64,000 nt of DNA from NCBI GenBank assembly GCA_016785225.1, contig JAFBJZ010000915.1, forward strand, positions 3,153,001 through 3,217,000, written 5' to 3'. The notes under the pieces are model-generated. The model ran no database searches. It was not told where the DNA came from and saw only the letters and a program-made list of their open reading frames with translations. Both the position numbers and the translations under genes were made by a program. The stretch comes from Psettodes erumei. Its lineage: Eukaryota; Chordata; Actinopteri; Pleuronectiformes; Psettodidae. This document shows positions 34,901 to 40,835 of the stretch, piece by piece (position 1 is the stretch's first letter; each line of letters begins with the position of its first letter).

Positions 34901-35677
34901 GTGGAGGGTGGAGAGGAGAGGGAGAGGATGGCGGAGGGTGGGGAGGAAAGGACCAGGATGGCAGAGGGTGGGGAGGAGAGGGTGGGGATGGCTGAGGGTG
35001 AGGAGGAGAGGAGGAAGATTGCGGAGGGTGGGAAGGAGCCTGAGCAAGAGCAGAAAGTACCTGCTGTCCAGGAAAAGACAGAGGACAGGGATGAGGAGTT
35101 GGAGGAGAGAGGGAATTCAGAGAGAGGAGGGAGTGAGGAGAATACTATCTTACCAATTCCAAGTCCAAACCAAAGGCTCCCCAGACCCAAACAAAACTTG
35201 GAGGCAGCATATGATGATGGAAACTGGGACATGGTGGCAGAGTACAGGGAACTCAGGAAAGAGAAGGAGCAGGAGCCGGAGAGGTCATGGGATGATGAGG
35301 AGGATGATGACGACCGAGGTGAATATAAAGAGGATGAAGGAGACCATGATGCACAGACTGGGCCTGTACCAAGGGTTGCTATGATGGATCCAGCGTCACA
35401 GAGAAAGCCCTTCTCCTTCCTCACCTCCTCGCCCTCCATAGAGCAGCCAGGAGACGATGAGTCAGAGTCTGGGGGCAGCCAATCCGACGACAGCGCGTCC
35501 GCTGCCAGCATCTCAGGCCTTTCTCTGGTCGCCGCAGGACCAGGCGGGCGCAGGGCAGTGGTGCTGCCAGGTCCTTGGCTCGCACCCAGCAACCAGAGGG
35601 AAGCGCGGATCTCAGAGAGGAATGGGCACCCCGGAGGGCAGACGGGGCCGGGGGGAGGAAGAAGTGCTGTCTCTTAA
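13655..35677 (+). CDS. magix: magix-type MAGI scaffold protein with five PDZ domains (17 coding exons)
   Basis: MAGI proteins are junctional and synaptic scaffolds that bind membrane-protein C-termini through PDZ domains. Exons join in consistent phase to about 1,567 residues, counted from ATG 13665. The order is PDZ0 (about 18-92), a P-loop-less guanylate-kinase-like region (94-180), one WW domain (W280 and W302), PDZ1 (about 330-425), a proline-rich linker, PDZ2 (about 660-743), PDZ4 (about 858-948), PDZ5 (about 980-1068), a short conserved exon, and a charged RS/ER-rich tail with ten 10-residue repeats. Compared with MAGI1/2/3, WW2 and PDZ3 are absent. Synteny with gpkow and iqsec2 (human Xp11.2) favours MAGIX over MAGI1-3. 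Zebrafish has magixa/magixb as I recall; which copy this is cannot be told. The last splice junction is ambiguous. Confidence 0.85.
13945..15857 (+). other. magix: magix intron 1
   Basis: No conserved coding exon or recognised repeat. Short open frames near 14516-14994 lack homology. Confidence 0.75.
15858..15974 (+). CDS. magix: magix coding exon 2 (GuK-like region, first part)
   Basis: Encodes STLCKDLRLYLSKCF and GSVDSQLQQVIRENLYLRAV, typical of the MAGI guanylate-kinase-like segment. Acceptor CACTCAG, donor CCGT|GTAAGT. Confidence 0.93.
17481..17502. repeat. (TTG)n microsatellite
   Basis: About seven TGT/GTT triplets in magix intron 2. Confidence 0.9.
19100..19335. repeat. Dispersed teleost repeat, copy 1
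   Basis: Contains GATCAGTCGATGAACCAATA, GGCAAACTGAATAACCTTGG and GATGCACATTTTTCACTATT, matching the pattern of an abundant fish intronic repeat (recalled). A related 3' part lies at about 26975-27105. Confidence 0.6.
20581..20700 (+). CDS. magix: magix coding exon 3 (GuK-like region, second part)
   Basis: Encodes TTRQPRDGEISGVDYNFVSV and EEFFSLEESGALLESGKFK, the conserved GuK substrate-lobe sequence. The domain lacks a nucleotide-binding P-loop, as in other MAGI proteins, so no kinase activity is expected. Donor AAAG|GTGAAC. Confidence 0.95.
20701..21838 (+). other. magix: magix intron 3
   Basis: Contains the repeat copy at 20848-20955. I see nothing else beyond AT-rich unique sequence. Confidence 0.75.
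20848..20955. repeat. Dispersed repeat, same family as 12560-12735
   Basis: GTCCAGTCTTAATGCTAAGC, CTGCTGGCTTCATATTTACC and ACAGACATGAGAGTGGCATT match the tail of the element at 12560-12735 in the same orientation. Confidence 0.65.
21839..22012 (+). CDS. magix: magix coding exon 4 (end of GuK-like region); GC donor
   Basis: Encodes NYYGTPRPVHISAESPPITY and RTRSKSLSNLEKAVEDGE (compare KSVSNMEKA in MAGI). It ends CAG|GCAAGT, so the next intron uses a GC-AG boundary; the reading frame into exon 5 confirms the position. Confidence 0.9.
22013..23604 (+). other. magix: magix intron 4 (GC-AG type)
   Basis: Begins GCAAGT and ends TTTCATTACAG. Contains the repeat at about 22590-22825 and a purine-rich G/A stretch at 22840-23060. 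Reverse-strand open frames there arise from that composition. Confidence 0.8.
22590..22825. repeat. Dispersed teleost repeat (ACTCAAGTAA type)
   Basis: AAAATTGTACTCAAGTAAGG, then GTACATGAGTTAATCTACTT and AGTTACCTGAG, are typical of a common fish intronic repeat built of AGTAC/CTCAAGT motifs (recalled). Confidence 0.6.
23605..23794 (+). CDS. magix: magix coding exon 5 (first half of WW)
   Basis: Encodes a Ser/Gly/Arg linker, then MPDHWEQAFSDPGESHYA, the first two-thirds of a WW domain (MAGI: LPDNWEMAYTEKGEVYFI). Donor GCAGA|GTGAGT in phase 2. Confidence 0.9.
23826..24010. repeat. Dispersed repeat, same family as 12560-12735, diverged
   Basis: Shares GAGCTTTAGAAGTG, CTTTGGACAGAGGCAGGCTT and GCTAATCGTATCCTGGCC-like blocks with the elements at 12560 and 20848. 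It occupies most of magix intron 5 (23795-24224). Confidence 0.55.
24225..24295 (+). CDS. magix: magix coding exon 6 (second half of WW)
   Basis: Completes DRNPKRTSWQSP. The spacing between the two WW tryptophans is 23 positions inclusive, exactly as in MAGI WW1. In MAGI1-3 a second WW follows; here the frame goes straight to the PDZ1 exon. Donor GACT|GTGAGC. Confidence 0.85.
24296..25296 (+). other. magix: magix intron 6
   Basis: This is where a WW2 exon would lie in MAGI1-3. I find no WW-like sequence in it. It contains a short (CT)n at about 25142-25163. Confidence 0.7.
25297..25458 (+). CDS. magix: magix coding exon 7 (PDZ1, first part)
   Basis: Encodes WFTDQPLELQGFPVHTHLTK and RGFGFNIVGGSRPREFLQV, with a canonical GFGF carboxylate-binding loop. 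Aligns with MAGI LFTRDASQLKGTF and MGFGFTIIGG. Donor ACAG|GTAAAA. Confidence 0.93.
25560..25585. repeat. Perfect hairpin, 11-bp stem and 4-base loop
   Basis: CCCCTGAAGAG, loop TCTC, CTCTTCAGGGG. It lies about 100 bp downstream of the PDZ1 first exon. Confidence 0.95.
25889..25936. repeat. (CA)n microsatellite
   Basis: About 23 CA units in magix intron 7. Confidence 0.95.
26263..26776 (+). CDS. magix: magix coding exon 8 (PDZ1, second part, and proline-rich linker)
   Basis: Begins ADILVYINDVCVLGVSHKDV and VEMLKSVPVGHSV with RRGYPMLYNPD, matching MAGI PDZ1. A proline-, glutamine- and serine-rich linker follows (PPLRPPRSLRSLARLQSLDQ). Donor ACAG|GTAACG. Confidence 0.93.
26975..27105. repeat. 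Dispersed teleost repeat, copy 2 (3' part)
   Basis: GATGCACATTTCTCACCATG, TTTTGACATTTAATAGGCTA and AATATAATCATTAGTTATAG followed by CCCT correspond to the end of the element at 19100-19335. It fills most of magix intron 8. Confidence 0.6.
27166..27703 (+). CDS. magix: magix coding exon 9 (linker and PDZ2)
   Basis: A Ser/Pro-rich linker leads into VALAQTEGERGLGFSVTAGG and NSLQPGDAVVKINGADVQSL, a PDZ2 with a GLGF loop. Phase 0 donor CAG|GTAATC. Confidence 0.92.
27888..27951 (+). CDS. magix: magix coding exon 10 (end of PDZ2)
   Basis: Encodes VQTILQEHTKQGEVILLVYR, the last helix and strand of PDZ2 (MAGI: VVDILKDCPIGSETSLIIHR). Donor GGAG|GTAATT. Confidence 0.9.
28029..28442 (+). CDS. magix: magix coding exon 11 (linker and start of PDZ4)
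   Basis: A long Pro/Ser-rich linker replaces the region holding PDZ3 in MAGI1-3, then FDVELRRKPGEGFGFVIASQ starts PDZ4. Donor AAAG|GTGAGT. Confidence 0.9.
29480..29870. repeat. Polypyrimidine (CT/CCCT)n low-complexity tract
   Basis: Nearly all C/T on the plus strand for about 390 bp, including (CT)n at about 29786-29825 and (CCCT)n at about 29826-29850. Confidence 0.9.
30162..30195 (+). other. G-quadruplex-prone G-tract block
   Basis: Five runs of four or more G separated by 1-2 bases, satisfying the G3+N1-7 rule on the sense strand of magix intron 11. Confidence 0.8.
32435..32635 (+). CDS. magix: magix coding exon 12 (PDZ4)
   Basis: Encodes LPHRFVTVRRGSPAAKSGQI and RPGDRLEAVEGRSVVNLPHR, matching MAGI PDZ4 (GSPADRCAKLKVGDRILAVN). 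Acceptor in a CTCTCTCCTCAG tract; donor ACCT|GTAAGG. Confidence 0.93.
32717..32793 (+). CDS. magix: magix coding exon 13 (inter-PDZ linker)
   Basis: Short exon encoding SSNLSDTTEYDPSHRSRKGQ, linking PDZ4 to PDZ5. Phase 1 in, phase 0 out (AAG|GTGAGG). Confidence 0.8.
32895..33041 (+). CDS. magix: magix coding exon 14 (PDZ5, first part)
   Basis: Encodes YYSVDLDRGPSGFGFSLRGG and EYNMGLYVLGLMEGGPA, near-identical in pattern to MAGI PDZ5. Donor CAG|GTGTGT. Confidence 0.95.
33161..33299 (+). CDS. magix: magix coding exon 15 (PDZ5, second part)
   Basis: Encodes VSDQLVEINGDSTAGLTHSQ and GGHRIHLVLKRGNGYVPDY (MAGI: RVGDQIIEINGEST, RRVRLLLKRGTGQVPEY). Donor ACG|GTAAGA. Confidence 0.95.
33300..33687 (+). 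other. magix: magix intron 15
   Basis: Short intron ending in a long pyrimidine-rich stretch and (CT)n immediately before the acceptor at 33687. No other content. Confidence 0.8.
33688..33779 (+). CDS. magix: magix coding exon 16
   Basis: Encodes VELSSLSLCMTNSKLGEPCF and YVIGRTENTR, aligning with MAGI PSSLSMCMKSDKHGSPYFYL. Preceded by a (CT)n-AG acceptor. The donor is uncertain: TTG|GTAATG after 33779 (phase 0) or CGCG|GTTGGT after 33775 (phase 2). Confidence 0.8.
33780..34273 (+). other. magix: magix last intron (limits uncertain)
   Basis: Both boundaries are ambiguous by a few to about 80 bases because several donor/acceptor pairs keep the frame. No repeat or conserved element seen. Confidence 0.6.
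34274..35677 (+). CDS. magix: magix terminal coding exon (charged tail with 10-residue repeats)
   Basis: Open to TAA at 35675-35677. The tail is Arg/Glu/Lys-rich (RRGHSSKQRRRTRSSDGREK, RDRERRRKRR), as in the basic nuclear-type tail of MAGI1, then ten 10-residue repeats, an acidic DDEEDDDD stretch and a Ser/Gly-rich end. The acceptor is ambiguous: 34274 fits the phase 0 donor of exon 16 and 34258 fits phase 2. The best polypyrimidine tract precedes 34326, but that needs phase 1, which neither donor supplies. There is no PDZ ligand at the C-terminus. Confidence 0.75.
   Translation, partial: CVFSSSLHCPFPRNARPGREHRITSPSLLHHPKEQGLAAVDATGRRGHSSKQRRRTRSSDGREKGKGTERRRRRRDTVGGGSSGVQSPISELGERSRETRDRERRRKRRGTQSLPRDALRNYDDSDTEKGTVRGRRRERERRRRRSRSRERKHRSKERMRLAEGEAERMAVGDEERVRMAEGGEERVRTAEGGEERVRTAEGGEERASMVEGGEERERMAEGGEERTRMAEGGEERVGMAEGEEERRKIAEGGKEPEQEQKVPAVQEKTEDRDEELEERGNSERGGSEENTILPIPSPNQRLPRPKQNLEAAYDDGNWDMVAEYRELRKEKEQEPERSWDDEEDDDDRGEYKEDEGDHDAQTGPVPRVAMMDPASQRKPFSFLTSSPSIEQPGDDESESGGSQSDDSASAASISGLSLVAAGPGGRRAVVLPGPWLAPSNQREARISERNGHPGGQTGPGGGRSAVS
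34745..35044 (+). repeat. magix: Coding 30-bp minisatellite, 10 units
   Basis: Ten contiguous 30-bp units in the magix reading frame, each encoding a variant of the 10-residue motif RMAEGGEERV. Outer units are more diverged; the central ones (about 34805-34894) differ by only a few bases. The array is purine-only for long runs on the plus strand. Confidence 0.95.
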
Positions 35678-36380
35678 CCTTTGACGGGAAGCAGAGCTGA
35701 ATGGTGCCGTGTCAGGTTCTGTCCATCTTTACACTGTTAGACCTCGACTTGTTTTCTGCAGCTACCCACACAACCAACATTTTCTCTCAGTCACTTTGAT
35801 ACCTACAGTAGTATGACGTCATATTCTTTGTGCCTTTTCACAGCTGACCTCTGGCTGATGTTAGATATCAATATCACATTTTAACTTGTAAATGACACCA
35901 ACATGGTGAAGTCATGTCTTTTTCGCTAGTGAATCAATGACGACGTTGGGGTTTTTTTCCGGAGACACTGTTGCCCTCATTCTGTTGCACTCCACTCTTT
36001 ACGTTTGCATATATTTCCAGGACAACAAGGTATTTCAGAGAAACCTACTCCCTATCTCTCACTCACCTTTCTGCTTCTCTCAGCACAGTGTCCTCTTTTA
36101 AAGTAACCCCCCCCATCCCACCCCCACACTGTACAAAGACTTTCACTTATACCTCATGAACATACTGAGCAATAATAATGCAACAGTCTGAGACTATCAG
36201 TCATTCATATCCACTGCGCCACGTCGACCTGGTCTGAGAGGAAACAGTGTAATGTGTTGTACAATATCCTCTTACGTCTCATGTGGTCACTTGCCTCAAC
36301 TTGTCATGGTATTCTATATAACTGGAATATATATGATTGTGATAATGCAAGTCCCCTTTGGCAGCAGGTGTGAAATCATC

Positions 36381-36414
36381 TGTAAATATTTGTAGACAGA
36401 ACCTACTGTAAATA
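36381..36414 (+). promoter_or_regulatory. magix: Two Pumilio-response-like elements
   Basis: TGTAAATA at 36381-36388 and again at 36407-36414, matching the PUF consensus UGUANAUA, within the inferred magix 3' UTR. Confidence 0.6.
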
Positions 36415-36527
36415 CTCTTAACTGGAGCCAAGCCCTGATTTGTATTACTGTATTGTAATATATAATAAGTCTCTATATAAATATATGCAGTATATCTCTA
36501 TATTACATACAACAGCTACATGGTCAT

Positions 36528-36540
36528 ATTATTTATTATT
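36528..36540 (+). promoter_or_regulatory. magix: AU-rich element
   Basis: TTATTTATTATT in the magix 3' UTR fits the class of ARE that binds mRNA stability factors. Confidence 0.4.
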
Positions 36541-37653
36541 GTGTGATGAGACATGACATGAAAATTACTATATAGCTTTTGTGAAGACTCAAAATGTAAG
36601 CAGATGAAGAACTATATTGTACCTGTCCTCTCCATAAATGAATGTTTTTGCAATATGCTGCTTGAGTATGGATTAGGATGCTCCGTGTCGTACCCTACAT
36701 CAGAAGTCAGCAAAAGATGCCAAAAATATGCATCTGTTGTGCATATTTCAAGTACTGTCAATATTGTGTATGTGCAGTCAGAACAAGAAAACCACTGTCT
36801 AGATTCTAGAGAGTGCTGTGCCCATCGTGCCACGTACAGTTGCCTTGGTAACATAAACCACTATATCCTAACCAACTGATTTTTCTTACTGTGAAAACCC
36901 TTGCTCTGAGGTCTCTGATATGGGAGAGGTGGGTGGGCTGTTTTGGTCATTTCAGTCATGCCAAGAAAAAAAAGGCCCCTTACTGTAAATTCAAAAAGAT
37001 AAAAATCAGAAGTCTCTGCAGAATCTGAGCTCAGTGCGCTGCGTCTGAGATGACACAATGTTAGTTTTATTTTGCACTCTTTTTTAAAAATATTCTGTTA
37101 TGGAACCAAAAAAAAACAGGAGCTAAGATGAAAGGATACTGTGAGATGTTATTTTTCTATGAAATTATCTTTTTTGAAATACTCAGGTTTTCAGATACTT
37201 TGCTCCAGACAAAGCCATTAGAAAGAAACAAAAAAAAGCTCCAGAGTGACTGGACATTACTTTCATAACTCAGAGTGGATTCATCCTGTTTAAATGTTAA
37301 AGCAGCATTTATGCTGATCCATTATTGGCAGCATTTTGGAGACACAGACTGTTAACAGCTGTTTGTTACCAGCCCATAATTATATGAAAGGTTGATGCTG
37401 TAACTCATTTCTTCATCTTTGCCCACCATGAACAAACCACAGGACTGATTGGAAATGCTTGGTGTGCATCGCTGTGCTGCCCAGCAGTTGTAGCACAGCG
37501 ATCCACTGCAATCCCTGACCAGTGACCATACAGAGGAGCTGGATAGCCAATATGTCAAAGTTATTTTATAACGTTGGCTAATTTTCTTCTCCTTTTTTTT
37601 TTACACTTTCATTTCCTAAGGGGGATTATATGGCCGAACTGTAAACACGTTCT

Positions 37654-37671
37654 AATAAAACTGCAAATAAA
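37654..37671 (+). terminator. magix: Tandem polyadenylation signals of magix
   Basis: AATAAA at 37654-37659 and 37666-37671, followed within 35 bp by the GT-rich stretch GTGGTCATGCATGTC, a typical cleavage and polyadenylation arrangement. Confidence 0.75.
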
Positions 37672-37690
37672 CTGCTGAACCAATTTCCTC

Positions 37691-39050
37691 AGTGGTCATG
37701 CATGTCTTTCTTTTATTGCTTTTTTTTAACACCAGAAGAGCCACAGCGCTGGTCAGCAGATGGCAGCAAAATTTTAGGCTACAGTATATGAAAGAGAGAT
37801 GGGATTTGACATGATGATGGATAGAATCTGAGATTGTATTAAGGATCCCATATGATATCTAAAAGCCTTTGGATTTCTACAAAAAAAAGAAATCTGATCA
37901 TCTTTTCCACAGATCCATTATTTAGGCTGCTTTTTGCAAGAACAGGGATTTTACATTTCCTGTGCGGGCTCGCTTAGCCGAGTCAAATATTAGTTCCCTA
38001 TTCTGTAAAAGCAGGAGCAGCCTCACCTGTCCGAGATGAGCCATTATATAGAGACGGTTGGGGGGGGGCTCATATCTGCGTGTCAGTGCAGATATGAGCA
38101 CTTAAGTACTGCCACTAAAAATAACATCGCTCTGAGGCCCGTGTCTCTCTCCAATGTTGTCCTAAGCTCCTTCTGTTCAAGAAGCCAGCTCAGACGCAAA
38201 AAATAACTAAATTTTTTTTATAACCATATCACTGCAGTAGCAAACGCGATAGTCCCACTTTATCCGCAGAAGAACATGGACACAAAGAAATGGACTTTTA
38301 AACGATTTCAACCCAAGCTTCAGAGAAATGTTGGCCTGAGCGTGCTGTGGTGCCTTCATTGTCAAACGGGCACCGCGGCGTACGGTTTCCCACTTGTGCA
38401 CCCCGGATTCATGAGGTCCTCAACAGGATTCCTGAAGTACGTAAAGCTAAATGAGCAAAATGAGAGTGGTTGCAAGTACCTTCAAAATAAAAGGTCATCT
38501 GCACACGTGCTCGTGTGACGTTTATTTCACAAAGTCATTTCTCCCCAGCGATTTGGATGCAAAAACACTTCATACAAAATTTAACTACATCTGCAGCCTT
38601 TGATGAAAATAAGGCCTATGGGAAACACGCTGAGTTGGCGTGTAGTAATTGGGACTTTACTGTGAGCTCCGAGTCGAGTAATTAAAACAGATTTCAATGA
38701 AGTGGCCTCTCACAGTGCTGGAATATTTTGGCCTGAAGCCTGGAAAAGACATCAGGAGGAACCATTTAACCCTTTTTCATTCTGAGTGGTCAAAGTGGTT
38801 TTCTTTGTTTAGGGTTTATGTGGCTTTTATGCATTCGTGATGTCTTATAAGACCACATTTTATGTTAAAATGACCTAATTCATTCACTATTATGGGTTTT
38901 CATTTAACTTAATATCATTTAGCATGGTATTTTCTGCATGTACATACCCCCTTTTCACCTGCAGTGGACTATGCAGTCGAATTTACTTTATGCGCAAACA
39001 TTATTAATTTATTTTGAAAGTCTCAGCCGGAAGTTCTTCATAATCCTGCT
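37691..39050. other. Intergenic gap between magix and iqsec2
   Basis: About 1.4 kb without a gene. Contains a perfect hairpin at 38068-38099. The iqsec2 promoter is expected at its right end, where CpGs become frequent after about 39050. Confidence 0.7.
38068..38099. repeat. Perfect 12-bp-stem hairpin
   Basis: GCTCATATCTGC, loop GTGTCAGT, GCAGATATGAGC. It sits about 400 bp past the magix polyadenylation site and 1 kb upstream of the inferred iqsec2 5' exon. Confidence 0.95.
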
Positions 39051-39306
39051 AATTTGACAGCGATGCACTCCGGAGGTGGAGGGAAAAAAGCCGCACGCAT
39101 CGCTGCAGTTCAGACGCGCAAGGAGCGAAAACCTCTGTGCGTTTCTGCGCTACCGCGCACAAGATTCTTCAACGCACATCCCGCATGGATTTAAAGACCG
39201 GATACAGCGGATACTCGTCTCAGATAAGTAGGAAAGGAGACAGACCTGTTTGCCTTAGACGGGTTTCATCGGCGTCGAGAGCGGCAAACACAAAAGTAGG
39301 CTCCAG
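39050..39306 (+). other. iqsec2: Candidate non-coding 5' exon of iqsec2
   Basis: CpG-rich sequence ending TCCAG|GTGAGA at 39307. A fitting acceptor is TTTCCGCCCTCAG at 40157, upstream of the first coding ATG. No cap site can be seen, so the left limit is approximate. Confidence 0.4.
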
Positions 39307-40371
39307 GTGAGAGATTTGCTACAGCCCGTCGAGACTTTCGCACCGTCAGAAATAAGAGTCCGGATTTTCGTTGGCCTTTAGCGGTGTTAAGTTTTATATT
39401 TGTTGTTTTGTGGAATTAAACTCAGCGCAATTCCTGTTGGATGAAAAAGCACCAGAGACACTCTCACTTCGGGAACTAATCTGAATCTAAAGAGCCGGGA
39501 TGTAGTTTTTGGCGGACCGGAGGTGGGAGCAGGATCTGGACCCGTGGTGAACTTTCTGCGCCTTAAGGACCCACCGAGCCATGGGTTGAAGGCGACCATG
39601 ATGGACTGCGGGGATGTTCACCGTGGGAGGGAGCAGAATTTTCCGTGTTATGTAATGACTGACAGCGCCTGATAATTAGAGGTTGATCATAAGTAGCATC
39701 ACCTCCCCCTCCCAACCCCCCCAATTACCCCTGCCCCTTCCCTTATATGTCCTGTATGAATAGTTGATGTATTTGAGGTGTTTTGTAATTAACTAATAGC
39801 TGATAACAGAGCTCTTCAGGGTAATATTAGTGGATAAATTCATATTCTTTTTATTCCACTCTCTATTTTTTTACTCAGTCATTGTGACAAGTTGAAGTTT
39901 GTTATCAATCTTTGAACAGAATCCCTCCCCCAGGAGATCTCAGTTTTTTTTAAGTATTTGGTTAGTGGATTAAATTTCAACATGATGCCCCAAACTCTGA
40001 AACTGCCCCGTGCTGATTTGGCACGTTCTTACAAGGTGACCTCAGGAACTCCGACAATCACAATCACCAGCTTCTTTCCGGGCTTTGAACTCTTTTCTTG
40101 GCATTGCAACAGTTTGAGCGGCTGCTGAGATGCTCTAATGCTCGTTTCCGCCCTCAGATTTGGGGATATGTAGTCACTCCGAAGTCCCCAACCTCTTCTG
40201 TGACTTCTTCTTTCTGAACATCTGACGCTCATAGTTCATCTTCACCAGAGCCTTCGTCGGTCCCTCCCTCCCCCCCACTCATCAGGGCTGGTGGGGGGGG
40301 TGGATCTCGGCCCCACTGGGGTCGAAACCGTGGTGGTGGCGGCTCGCACCCTTAGAGGCAGGGCTCCCACC

Positions 40372-40835
40372 ATGGAGACCAGCCCAGAGAGCCCCAACCG
40401 GGCCGTGGAGTACCTCCTGGAGCTCAACAACATCATCGAGAGCCAGGCCAAGCTCCTGGAGACCCAGCGCCGGCGCATCGAAGAGCTGGAGGGCCAGCTG
40501 GACCGGGTCAGCCAGGAGAACCAGGACCTGAGGCAGGAACGCAGCCCACGGACTCCTGGTTCGGACACGCCGGAGCAGAACCACAACCACAGCCAGCCTC
40601 TGTCTCTCCCCATCCAGCATGGCAGCGGTGGTGGAGGTGGCGGGAGCGGGAACGGCGGCTCCCCGGCGGCTCCGGCAACAGCCGGATCTGCCACGGCTCC
40701 AGCGCCCAGCAGGGAGAGGAGGACCCACACCAGGCTGACCAGAGGCCTCTCCTGCGGCTCCTCCACCACCGAGCGGGACCGGCTCGAGCGCACCGACAGC
40801 ACAGACACCAACGCCAGTTCCACCATGCGCCGAAA
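40372..40835 (+). CDS. iqsec2: iqsec2 coding exon 1 (coiled coil)
   Basis: ATG at 40372. Encodes SPNRAVEYLLELNNIIESQA and TQRRRIEELEGQLDRVSQEN, a heptad-patterned coiled coil that mediates self-association in the family. A Gly/Ser-rich stretch follows, ending STMRR. Donor CGAAA|GTAAGT in phase 2. Confidence 0.95.

Larger units (their letters stand above)
35678..37690 (+). other. magix: magix 3' UTR
   Basis: About 2 kb of AT-rich non-coding sequence between the magix stop codon and tandem polyadenylation signals. Contains two Pumilio-type TGTAAATA sites and a TTATTTATT AU-rich element. Confidence 0.7.

Noticed and set aside
34613..35592. Long minus-strand open frames (up to 318 codons) opposite the magix tail
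   Set aside because: They are the antisense of the 30-bp coding minisatellite and purine-rich tail; a stop-free sense repeat with a unit divisible by three makes stop-free antisense frames automatically.
38276..38518. 80-codon open frame in the magix-iqsec2 gap
   Set aside because: No homology or coding bias; length is within chance expectation.
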